Of a stretch of 64,000 bases of DNA, positions 47,667-58,254 are shown piece after piece. A program made the translations under genes and the position numbers. The stretch is taken from the NCBI GenBank assembly GCA_036674765.1, contig JARVKI010000041.1:124001-188000 (forward strand). Direction: 5' to 3'. Below the pieces are notes generated by a model that saw nothing but the letters and a program-made list of their open reading frames with translations, had not been told where the DNA came from and did not search any database. Positions within the stretch are counted from its first letter, which is position 1; each line of letters opens with the position of its first letter. The DNA is from Seiridium cupressi (Eukaryota; Ascomycota; Sordariomycetes; Amphisphaeriales; Sporocadaceae).

Positions 47667-48552
47667 GATTTTTATAGGGTTCCGGTTCGAGCTCCTTGTT
47701 CGGCTTGATTTTTGTATCTTAAAAAAATCCTTTTCCCTTCATTTCTTTTTATTTCCCCTCCTCGCCCGTTACCTTTTTACCTATGCTATCCTTTAGAATT
47801 TCTTTATTCAATTCCTTGTAGTGAGATATAATCTTACATGGTCTTCACTAGTTAGAGCACAGAAAGGCACTGGATATTGCAGGTACGTTACTCTTTGCGG
47901 GTACATGCATGGCAAGCTGTTTTGAATGGTCTGCCCGCCGACACATAGCACCGTAATCGTGATGAGGTTCTCAGACATTGACACAAGCACAGCTTTGTCT
48001 ACCGAATCTGCTATAACAGATGTTGATAAATACCCCTTTTCGATCTCGGGGTCTAGGATCTGGAGAATCTGTCTGCAGAGCATCTTCTAGTTTAAAACAT
48101 TCAGACAAGCCCCGACGGCACGCGCAAGCTATTAAATATGAGGTGGACAAATTGAAATTTCATCAGGTCATAGTAGCAAACGGCATCGAGTACGCAAAAT
48201 ATCAACAAATGTCTGAACTTAGCGACGGACTACTGAGATGGACTGGGATGTTTTGTAGGAAATACATGTTTTATCTGAAACCCAAGACGTAACATGCTAC
48301 TTTGTTTAGCTTTACTGGTTTATGAGACAACAGGAGAGCAATCCAGGTTTAAGCGGATATTATATCGCCAAGGAATATTTGCACGTCGTATCACATGGAC
48401 TGGACATTATCAAGTACTTATACAATCTCGTTTAATGACCAACAGATCAGAGATAGCTAATAAAGTGTATATATACATCATCAAGGACAAATCAACATTG
48501 TCAAAGGCTAACAGCCAATATGTACAATAAGAAGTTCGAGCTTTCCAGTCCC

Positions 48553-49387
48553 CTAGGAGACAGAGATGCTGTAGGCTGAGGTGGTCAAGACAGCGTCGCT
48601 GCCGGTGAAGGGTTCAGTACCAGCCTGGAGTGAGGTGATATAGTAGCTGGAGGGGACGCCCTGGCTGCTGGTGAGGTAGTCGAAGAAGTCCATCATGTCA
48701 CCGCTGAAGCTGGTAATGGTGCTAGAGGCGACAAATGAGTATACATAGGTGCTGCCGTTCAGGCCGTAGTAGAGCTTGTAGCTGTTGCCACCGATGGTGA
48801 CGGTGGCAATAGCACTGCCGGTCGAGGAGATGGGGCCTGCGCCGCCGTAGGCTGCGAGCCAAATCATGATCTCATACGCGTTGGTACCGCCCGAGGTTGG
48901 GGCCAGCCACAGGTCGTAAGCGACGTCGGCAACGATGTCAGTGCCCGTTTGTCTAACACATTTTCCCGTTAGCCACTCTGTCCGAGTTTATTCTGGGTTA
49001 GCCAGAGACAAAAGGCAAGACTCACGTCCACTTCCAGGTCGAGGGGATGGAGGAGACAGCAGTGAGCTGCTTGTTGACGGACTCCAGAGCAACGTTGGAG
49101 TACGACTTGACGCTGCTGGAACCACCAGCCCAAGTCCAGCTAGTGTGCCAGGCAACCGAGCTACCGCTCAGCGAATCGAAGTAGGTGCATTGTGAGCCCG
49201 AGGTAGCGGCGGAGGAACCCCAGTTGTTGTGGTAGATGGTATAGCCACCAGTGGTCAGGGAACCCCAAGAATCACACGAGATGGTGGTGGAACGCTTGCC
49301 GAGAGTAGGCGTGGGCTCGGTGGTGGGTGCAGCGAAGGCGCTCGAGGCGGCCAGCACCATGGAGACGAGCGAAGATGTGAACTTCAT
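48553..49387 (-). CDS. Secreted GH12 endo-beta-1,4-glucanase / xyloglucanase
   Basis: Hydrolyses beta-1,4-glucan or xyloglucan outside the cell. Two exons give 253 aa: 49387-49026 and 48952-48553. A signal peptide (1 to about 20, [17 protein letters not shown]) is followed by a propeptide ending in the Kex2-type dibasic site Lys31-Arg32. The mature beta-jelly-roll domain of about 220 residues is the usual GH12 size and has no carbohydrate-binding module. Catalytic residues are Glu148 (nucleophile, [14 protein letters not shown]) and Glu234 (acid/base, AGTEPFTG). GH12 signatures are present: SWTWAGG and [14 protein letters not shown]. The cysteine pair Cys38/Cys67 probably forms the conserved disulfide. 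The single intron (73 nt) is at a common position. A TATA-like element lies about 120 nt upstream. Endoglucanase and xyloglucanase activity cannot be told apart from sequence alone. Confidence 0.96.
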
Positions 49388-49505
49388 CTTGAAGGTCGGA
49401 TTTAAGGAGCCAAGAGTTGGAAGGGAAGAAAGGAGTGCCAAGAGGAGAGAAGAGAATGGATGACAGCAGTTCCAAAGGCCGACTGGAGCTGCCGCGGCAG
49501 AGCAA

Positions 49506-49511
49506 CTTATA
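49506..49511 (-). promoter_or_regulatory. TATA-like element of the GH12 gene
   Basis: The minus strand reads TATAAG about 120 nt upstream of the GH12 ATG, a plausible core promoter position. Confidence 0.45.
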
Positions 49512-50287
49512 CTACATACTGTCCCATCGTGAGCCACTTCCGCCGCGTCCGTCCGGACGACTTGATGGGGCTATATGGGCTGTTGTTCCACGAATTATCG
49601 AGGCACACTAAGCCGGGTCGTGTTTGTATGTTTCGACCGGGCGTTTGGAGTAGAGCTCGTCTACGTAGTGCATGCTGAGTGCCGCGTGTGGGGGAAAATT
49701 TCCCGTCTCAAACAATCTGTACGTAAGCCCGAACCCAGGGACATGGGTAGCACCCATGTAGCCACACGCAGTATGTATGGGGAGCATGAGGCCCCGGATT
49801 TCCCTTTTGGGCGTAGCAGAAGAAAAAAGCATGCGTTTCTGGAAAGGCAGAGGAGACCGCGTGTTCCACAGCCAGCTTCGTCTTTGGTGGCTTTACCTGA
49901 ACCAGTCCCCAGCGCAGTGTAACCCATCGCGGAAATCCACCAAGTACCGGCGCCGTTGACGGGCTACAGTGGAGTCGAGTGGCCTCGGTTAGTAGCGCCC
50001 GAATTCAGTGGATATTCCATTCATTAGTTAGAAACCTGGCCGATTTTTCACCCATGAGCCTGCGATGCACGGTTGAAAGGCTCGGAGATTAGAACTACGC
50101 AGCATCTGGAGCAAGTATTCTTCCTGACGCAAGCCCTAAAAATCATATTTCTGCTTGTCCTTGACACTACATATCTATTGCGATGGAGGTTATTCGTTGT
50201 TGATTGTGTTCTAGCCTCGGCTCTTTTGTACAAAACCAGAGACACACCAGTTCAAATACGACTTTGCAGCATCTCTCACTCGTGTAC
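49512..50287. other. GH12 upstream region
   Basis: About 780 bases of putative GH12 promoter and the 3' flank of the SMP-domain gene. I saw no GGCTAA-type (XlnR-like) core here. Overlapping open frames lack domains. Confidence 0.5.
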
Positions 50288-50703
50288 CTATTGCCCAATC
50301 GAAGCTGCATTCTGGTCGGCAAGCGACTGCACTTTCGCTGATGTAGATCCCTTCCCAGGACGCTCACCTAGGAGTCGGGCCTGGTCGCATCTGTCAGTAG
50401 CGTCACTTTACCTACGGCACTCGCTCAGAAGAGGAACCGCACCTCTGCCCGCTGCACCTCGGCTGCATCTTCCTTTGTGACCTCTCCGGGATACTTGCGC
50501 GCAGCACCGCCAGCTTTCTCCAAGAAGTTTTGCTGCTTGTCGTGCAAGCTTTGGGCCGTGGCCGCAGAGCCTCCCTTGACGAGGCCGGCGTCCGATCGGT
50601 CGGCTTCGGCAGTTGCGATGGCGGACGCCTCCGATTGGGTAATTGGCCGGCCGTCGATTGCTTGCTGGCGAAGCTGGTCCTTTGATGGAAACTCTGAAGT
50701 CAT
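50288..50703 (-). CDS. SMP (seed maturation protein)-domain protein
   Basis: Small hydrophilic protein of 117 aa from two exons, 50703-50443 and 50380-50288. It shows the repeated SMP-type pattern: GRPITQSEASAIATAEA, GLVKGGSAATAQSLHDKQQN, then GEVTKEDAAEVQRAEARLL and STSAKVQSLADQN. In plants the domain belongs to LEA-type desiccation proteins. Fungal members are short, abundant and linked to conidia or stress by analogy only. The 62-nt intron has donor GTGCGG, branch CTGAC and acceptor CGACCAG; this acceptor, not the nearer CTGACAG, keeps the frame and restores the conserved AEARLLGERP. The start is the first ATG (50703); an upstream in-frame TTG is ignored. No signal peptide or membrane segment. 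Confidence 0.85.
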
Positions 50704-52324
50704 CCTCCAAGGCTTGTTTTCAATTGTCGGTTTGTGTGGCTTGTTCAACTTTCCCAACGACTACAAGTGTCGGTCTGAAGAAGAGAAAGTCTCCAGTCCC
50801 CGAACCGACGTTTATGCAGCATTTACAAATTGTGGTGCTGTGACGGAATGTATGACTTCATACCCGCAGCTTTTCCAAGACCCACGTCCTCTCCCAAGGA
50901 GCAAGAACACATGAAGCTGCAGATAGTGCACCTGACAAGCGCACCCTGTCTATCTAAGACAGGTTCATCGCTACGAACCAAAGTGGCGATGAATATGCCG
51001 CAACGACGCTGAGCCTCCCTCTGAACGTGAAGGTGATGGTTAGGAACTCGCGAGTAAGTCTGAAGGCAGATGACCGATTGATCGCATCCGAGCTCTCCGT
51101 CCGCGAGAGACGTGTTGGAGGCTGGCTCGCCATGATTCGCTACTGTATGAGGCGACAGTGTTATGAGTTACTTCATACATTGCAACAAGCGTGCTAGACA
51201 GCCGCGAACCTGGGACTCCCCTGTCAGCTCAGAAGGCAAGATCCTGTCAAAGCAGCGGTCTTACCACAGTAATTAAACCCAGTTCCTGCCCTTGCTCTGT
51301 CTCTGTACACCGACACTGTATGAGAAGTGCTCTCGGACTAGGGGGCACCCAACAGAAAGTCAATAGGGAAGCCAATTTCTCGTGAAAAAGATGTATAGGC
51401 TTCGAGACCCAACTCAGGCAGCCGTTCGAACGGCCTTTGGAGGGCGGATGAAATGGCGAAGCCAGAGCAGCTGCCCCGGTATTTTGCTCGGCGGCATGGA
51501 TTGCCTATTCTTGCCTCCCCAGAGAGTTCACAAGTGACAGACAAGTCTTCTGTAGAGAATACTGTCATTGAGCAAGAGATGTCTTCAAATGCTGAAACTG
51601 ACGAGTCTGACAATAGAAAACAGGGACCCCGCGGAGACGAGTACTAGGGAGATTGAGAACCACCAAGATATAGGCCAGCGTTATCAAGAAAGCTTCGCCT
51701 GCTAGTTTGCTCGACGCACGTAACAAATTAGGATTGTAGCGTCCCCAACGCAGAACTCATGCATTCGGGGTCATGCGGCAGGATCATACCCTTTTTCTTT
51801 TTTATTCACTATTCGATACTTGTTCTCATGGATCAAAATAGATCTAGATCATCATCCCAAATCAAAATCTGCTTTGTGGATTGTAATAAACAGTTTTTTT
51901 TTTTTTTTCTTTTTTTCTTTTTCTTTTTTTTCCCCCCCTTCTTCTTCTTCCGGCAAACAATGGTGAGGTCTCGGGACAGGTGTCTGCTTTTAACGTGGTT
52001 GATTGGTTTAAGGATGGGTCTGCCAGTGGTCGGTTCAAAGAAACCAGATAGGGAATGGTGACTAGTGATCAGTGTTAGTATCGAAAAGTGTTCATCATAG
52101 GTATGGTTGTGCATATTCTATTGCATTAGTGCAGGCATATCTACTTGTACTTATTCCTTCCTGTGTCTCTGTAATATCATCTCTTTGCAGCACTCACAGT
52201 AACAACTCGCGCCACACTAGGTCCAGAAACATCAGGACGTTCGAATATCATTACTCTCTTCGTGGATGTAAAATGATAGTCATCCCGTGTGACGTTTCGC
52301 TTCTCAGTGCTGATTTCAATTCGT
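50704..52324. other. Intergenic tract
   Basis: Contains the promoter of the SMP gene and the 3' flank of the PRISE-like gene, plus a 58-nt polypyrimidine run at 51894-51951. A 64-codon ATG frame at 51453-51647 (+) has no domain. Confidence 0.5.
51894..51951. repeat. Polypyrimidine run (58 nt)
   Basis: Uninterrupted C/T run on the plus strand, mainly T with a C7 block and CTT repeats. Simple sequence. Confidence 0.9.
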
Positions 52325-53727
52325 CTAGAAGATCAATCCGGCCTTCCGGAACCCCTCAAAAGCCTCAATCCAACCTTCAACCGGATCCCGCTCCTCCTGA
52401 AACCCGCTGCCTCTCAACCTATCCAGGCTCAGCTGTCTATCGAACGCCAGCCAGGTGCCTATACTATCCAATTGTGAGCTGCCTGCTGATACACCTGCCT
52501 TCTCTGCCCTTTCTAGACCCTTCGCTCTGAAAGCTTGTCCATGTTCAGCAATATAAGCCCCTGGCATAATCATGTCGCCCGTCACTTGTCCGGACGGTGG
52601 TCCGCTACCTTCAAGTCCAAACCATTCAGCAAGTCTAGGCCAGATATACCCAAAAGTAGTAGGCTCTGCGCGGTCACCAACATTGAACAGCTGGCCTCCG
52701 CCACACCGTTCCGGGTTGACCGAGGCGTAAATGGCAAATCTTGCCAGGGTGCTCGCAGAAACGGCCGTCATCTTGGCATTATATACTGCCTCAATGCCAG
52801 GAAAGGGCACCTGCGATCCGGGGCTGTGGTCATGTGCGTAGAGTGACAGATACTGCGCCCAGTGCAGGGCAAGGGAAAACTGGGAGCCGTTGGGCGTAAA
52901 CCCGGTCTTCGAGACTATTAGAGGGCATATGATGGCAGCAGAAGGATTACTCACGATAACATCGGGGCAAATCTCGCACCAGGTCCAGGCCTTCCCTTCC
53001 GAAGCCTCATCCAATAGCTTGCGAACAACTGGATATACGACGGTCTTGGCGTAGTCGGGAGGGAGGCTATCAACCATATCCTCCCTCAGTGGCGGCGTGA
53101 ATGTTCCGCCTGGGCGATAGATGCCGTAGCCCTAGAAGCACACCCGCGTCAGCTTGAGGGAGATTGAATGAAGGAGAAAGGAGTGTATCACCCTTGTGCC
53201 GCCCGGGAAAACAACAAACTTCAAGGGCGCTCCCAATATGCTGAGTGCTCCAAGAACATTCTGTAGCATGCGCTTATTTATCGCTACTTCCTCGATGTGA
53301 TCGTCAAGTGATGTGAATACTAACGGTAATTCCGGTCAGCTTCAGGTCCATCCAAGAGGACTGCTCCCATCTTCGTCGTATTAGGGTCCCCCAGGTGTGC
53401 CCTTCTCGCCAGCTCACCAAAATAGAAAACATGCGTGACATTGTCCAACTTCTCAGCTCGTAAATTCCCCGCCAACTCCACGCCCTCTCCGTTTCCCTTC
53501 GTCAGGTCAATTCCTGAGATGAGCTTCAACCTTGGAACATCCGGCCCCGTAGGCCAGAACGATTCCTCAGCCTTGACCGGCCTGTTTGTGAGCGCCGTAA
53601 CACTATCGAAAACGCCCCTCTCCGGATAAGAGGCAAGTAATTGGTTGACGCAAGACCAGCCGATAAGCCCTGACGCACCAAATACCAGGGCGTGGTTTTT
53701 GTGACCATTTCCTCCTTCTTGCGTCAT
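52325..53727 (-). CDS. PRISE-like short-chain reductase (NAD-dependent epimerase/dehydratase fold)
   Basis: Atypical extended SDR related to the progesterone 5beta-reductase/iridoid synthase-like fold, probably an NADPH-dependent enone reductase. Four exons give 398 aa: 53727-53418, 53319-53192, 53131-52955 and 52906-52325. The Rossmann motif GASGLIG lies at 17-23. The region VVFPGGTRGYGIYRPGG (about 138-154) stands where the plant enzymes have TGxKHY, so the catalytic lysine position appears to be Arg while the following Tyr position is kept. Further family segments are EICPDVI, GFTPNGSQFSLALHWAQYLSLY, GGQLFNVGD and FGLEG. The third intron is only 48 nt, is a multiple of three and has no stop, so an unspliced form would still be read through. 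Fungal homologues occur in and outside secondary-metabolite clusters; no cluster is visible here. Confidence 0.9.
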
Positions 53728-54773
53728 ATTTGATGTCTTGGGTCGCGAATTTCTTGCCGGCTCTGGGTTACGATAGAATTTGATTGATTATAGCAAAGTT
53801 GGATGGGTGAGTTTTCTACGCTTTAGAGCTACTGGCATCTTGTATTGTGGCGATGCACTCTTATCACGCAGGGGCCTCTAACGCGGGCGTGCCCCCGTTC
53901 ATGTTCACAATGAACCACTATGATTCATCTGTGGAGATCTAAAGTTACGGCGAATGTAGGCAGGTACTTGACACTTGAAGGTGCGGGTCTTAAAGACGTA
54001 TTGAGAAACATGGCTGACCGCTGCTGGAGGGCAGCAGCCAGCAACTGAAATACCCTGACAGATAGACGTCTCACATACTTTAGGTCACTCGCCATAGAAT
54101 CAACAGAGTCCATACTTGCTTTGGGTAGTAACAAATTAAATCGTGTCTCGCTGTAATGCTCCACTCGAGCATCGCTCCGTCAATCATTCGCAGCAATACT
54201 ATCGGAATCATAACTGCCAAATTTCTGTCTACCAAGCTGTAGTGCCCGCCATTGGCCCTTGATGCCACTTCGCGCGCTTCAGTCTACTCCCCCCGACACG
54301 CCAGAACCAAAAGCAGCCAAAAACTCCCGAAATGTCTTTAGAAATGCCTGCCTTGCCACGATTGACCTAATCTAAAATGTCTCTGTGTCGTAGCTTGGCC
54401 GTTTGAAGAAGTTCGTCATCATTTCCCCGTTCTCGCGCCAGGCGTGCTCATGCCAACCCGGTACCCGCGAAAGGGGGATTCTCGGAACTTGGAAGAAAGA
54501 AGAAAGTTAGTAAATGGGTATTAGGGATCGAGTCCGTGGATGAGAAGAGAGACGCTGCCATATGAATTACAATGCCATTACAGTATAGGTTGTAGAAACA
54601 GGTGTCTGGTGTCGACTTCTTCGTGGCCACGAGTCGGATATTATGTGAAACTGCGTCTGATTCGGCCAAGCGCGGGTTCCGTCGTGTGTGTGTGTGTGAT
54701 GAGGCGGCGTGAATGTCCAAATCGTTCATCTTTCTGGAGTTACCGCACGAACGGCGTTGCCATCTCGGTAGAG
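53728..54773. other. Intergenic tract
   Basis: Contains the PRISE-like gene promoter and the 3' UTR of the Kin4-type kinase. A short (GT)n run lies at about 54.69 kb. Nothing else is recognised. Confidence 0.55.
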
Positions 54774-57700
54774 TCAGGCCTCACCGCCTCGAGCTTTGCC
54801 TCTTCTCCTAAAGAAATCCATCACTCTTTTGGCAGCACCGCTGCTTCCCGCATGATCACCGGTTCTACCGTAGTCTTCCCCGTCGTACGCGTCAACAAAT
54901 CTTTTGTTCTTTTGAAGCACGCCCCGTCCTCGACTCGTCGCCCGTCCATCCGAGTCATACCCGGTCTGATACGGTGCTGCGTTGGGTGGCCGCCGCTGGG
55001 GACGATCGACCGATGACTCCGATCCAGAGCTGAATCCTTGGTTTTCCTGCATGTATGAAGGGATTGCATTGGGGCGGGAACTAGAGGCGACTCGTTGATG
55101 CTGGGTTGGAGCTCCACTCGAGGTTCCTGGTGCAGTTGTTACGCGTTGAGGCTCATCGTAGGCAGGATCGGCGTATTGTTGAGCATGGCCGCGACTCTGT
55201 GGTGCTTCCCCGTAGTCACCGTAATCCTCCATCTGTTGAACGTCCTCGTTTGGAAGGAACTGCGAAGAATATTGTTCAGGAGGCGGGCTTTCGGCATCTC
55301 TGCTGAGGCCGATCGCTCTCAACAACGAAAACCGGCGATTGTTGGGTGGTCTCTCCTGCGATGTCTGCGATCCAGTCACACTGCCACTACGCTTCTTGCC
55401 CAGACCGAGGGATTGAGAAAAGGATCGTCGAGAAGCACGAGAATCGATGGACTGTCTACCGCTGGGCTCGCCAGGCATGGTGTTCGACATACTGACAGGG
55501 GGATATTTCCTGCTAGGCTTCTCCGTGGGTTGCTGCGAGTCGCGCTTTTTGCGACCACCAAAGATTGAACCGCTGCGTCCGAAGATCTTACCACCGATTT
55601 CGCCAATGGTGTTGGACCGTCGGTGACCCTTAACTTCGCCACCCGATGATTGCGGCGGCGTGTTAGTGAAGCCAGAGACTCGTGCAAACTTGGGAGGCAC
55701 GCCAGTGCTGACGCTCGGCCTGCCGAAATCCATGGCAGGCTGCTCCTGGGGAATCGGGTTTGAAATGACATAGTTCTTGGCTCCGCCGGTCGGTTGTGAC
55801 ATCCTTCCATGCGCATTAGTACCGGCTACGGTTGGGGGTATGGGCTGACCATACGAAGCGCGTGTTGCACCAGCGCCAAGTGCGTGTCTGGAGCCAGTCG
55901 ATTGCATCGAACCGCCGGTCGCCGGTCTGGGCACCGCAGCACCAGAAGCATTTGTCATGTAGGCCTCTGAGGCGGCACGCGCGCCATCACGAGCTGGTCT
56001 TGTGGCTGGCGAATTCTGGTTCTGATGCGCGCTGGGAGGTCTCGTTCGGTGGGATGGAGATCCGGTGTACTTTTCCTTGCCTACTGGTGGATCTCTAGGC
56101 AGAGGCTTGTCGATGGGGGAAGTTTGCATCTCAACAGGTCCTCTACTAGACGAACGAGCTCGAGTCTTCCCACGGGGAGTGGTTTGATTAGATGGCTCGC
56201 CGCCACGCTGTGTCTGGGTCGTCGGAGCCACATATTCGACCTGCACAGTCCGTCGTTTGTTATCTCTGCTTTGTTTGGCGTGTGTGGCCGCGTCCTCGGG
56301 GTCAACTGGGCCGGACTTTCTGGGTAGGTCACCTGCAGCGGGCGGAGGTTGCTTCGCCTTTGTGGGCTCCCTAACAGATGCGCTCCTCTGCAAACCTGAT
56401 GCCTCGTCGTCAGAGGGGGGTACCGTGGTATTCTGTATTTCGTTGGAAGTCGTCGTGCTGCTGGTAATGAATTCAACAACGTGAGCGTACTCGCTGAGCC
56501 AGCTGTGCCTGGCGACCTCGAACAGATCAGCTCGTTTCCGCGGGCTAGGAACGAGAATGCGGCGCAATAAATCTCGAGCGTGCGGAGTGACGTATTCTGG
56601 GAAAGTCAATGGAGTGTTGACGATGTACTTGTACAGTAGGTTGATGTTGTCGCCTTCGGGGTTGGCCGGGTCATCGTCGAAAGGCAGGTATCCAGCCAGC
56701 ATGGCATACAGAATAACACCGCAGCTCCAGACGTCCACTTTCCGACCAGTATACAGCGAGTCACTAACCACAAGCTCAGGTGCTGCATAGCAGGGGCTAC
56801 CACAACTTGTCTGCATCAAATCGCCCTTCCGCATGCCACTCGACTTCTTCCTGTCTAATCCGACCTTTTTCACAAAGTCGCGGTCGCCCAACCCCAGCTC
56901 CTCCTCCTCGGTCAGTTCGTCGTGCGGGTCGAAAGTATTGGCAAAGCCAAAGTCGGTGATTATTATATTTCGGTTGCGGTCCAGCAGCAAGTTCTCCAGC
57001 TTCAAGTCTCTGTGGACAATACCTTTCTTGTGAAGATAACCGACGCCAGAAATGAGCTGCGCAAACAACCGCCGAGCGGCTGTATCTTTTAGGTACCTAT
57101 GAGTGAGGATGTAATCGAACAGCTCGCCGCCCGACGCATACTCCAACACGATGCCTATGTATCGTTCTGTCTCAGACATTTCATGTAATCGTACGATATT
57201 AGGATGTGAGACGCCGCGAAGAATGTTTACTTCACGGTAAATCTTGGCGAGCCGCGAAGGGTTGCCACCAACGCTGTCGCGTCGGATGAGTTTGATGGCG
57301 ACCTGCGTCATTGCAAAGTGGTTAGCATGTTCCCTTGCACAACAAGATGCAGCAATTGGGGCTTACTTGAACTCTATCATCATGTTTCCAGCCAAGCTTG
57401 ACCTTGCCAAATTCACCCTCTCCAATGGTGTGACCCAAGTAGTAGTCGCCAAATCTGGAAAGTTTCTCCTTCTTGGACTGATCGTGTCGACTACGACGAG
57501 CTTGCCGGCTGTCATCTTCCCTGGTAGCTGATATAGGGGGAGGCGTGGCGTCATCATAATCGTCGTGAGAGGATAAGATGTGGTGGGGCTGCGCGTCTTC
57601 AAGCCTCTCTTGTTCTCGTTGTAGGTCCTCCTCTGGTTGGGACACGAGAACTTGATTCAGAACCTCACTGGCTTCCCGTGACGGCTGTTTCGAGGAGCCC

Positions 57701-58254
57701 GTGTTCGTCCTTATTGGCATTGTTGTTGTGTGCCCATCTCTCGAGTTCCCTCTGGAAGGAGCTTCGTGTTGCGCCGTCCGTCTTCTTGAACCCGATTCAT
57801 CATAGCCATTCGTTGCGGCTCTACTGCTTTCCGCTGTTGCTGATCTTCGGGGCGAACCGGTTGCCCTCTCTTCTGCGCGAGCCGCTCTTCGAGAGGTTGG
57901 TGCCCCTTGCTGAGAAGAGGATGTACGGGGAGGGGCGACGGGAGCCTCGTGTCTTCGGCGATTCGATGCGGATGGTGCCTGTTCGCCTGCCATCACTGGG
58001 ACAGGCGAGGCTAATGCGGTGCGCGAAGTCATTGGAGATCCTTGTGTATAGTCAGGGTAAGTCGCCGTAGTTCCGCTTGTTCTCCTAGAGGGGCGTTTGG
58101 ACGATGCAGGTGATGCAGCGCTCTGGTTTTCTCTAGCATAATAACCCTCTCGATGAGGCGACTGATTCGGCGCGTATTGACCAGATCCGTGTAGATCAAG
58201 AGCGGGCAATGCTGTTGGCTGGTGTGCAGGTGGTTGCAGTGCGGCCGAAGACAT
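54774..58254 (-). CDS. Serine/threonine protein kinase, Kin4 type (CAMKL/Snf1-related)
   Basis: Large kinase of 1138 aa from two exons, 58254-57367 and 57302-54774. The yeast relative Kin4 acts in the spindle position checkpoint. Residues 1-265 are disordered and rich in Ser, Arg and Pro. The kinase domain covers about 269-560: GEGEFGKV (278-285), Lys300 (VAIK), HRD 393-395, DFG 413-415, APE 470-472. The activation loop holds an extra acidic stretch (DPHDELTEEEELGLGDRDF) and SSGMRKGDLMQTSCGSPCY, so DFG and APE are about 54 residues apart, versus about 25-30 in most kinases; this is typical of the Kin4 group. The remaining ~575 residues are disordered, with basic patches (GGRKKRD, GLGKKRSGS) and a basic end (VMDFFRRRGKARGGEA) that could bind membrane or phosphatases. 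The 64-nt intron falls between strands of the N-lobe. Confidence 0.92.

Larger units (their letters stand above)
44681..48552. other. Gene-poor tract
   Basis: Almost 3.9 kb between the kinase and the GH12 gene. It holds a long pyrimidine-rich tract (46110-46218) and a tRNA T-arm-like fragment (47642-47666). The segment at 45.7-46.0 kb is AT-rich. Short open frames have no domains. Confidence 0.5.

Noticed and set aside
51453..51647. 64-codon ATG frame
   Set aside because: Too short and without domain or conserved signal; overlapped by a 91-codon frame on the other strand.
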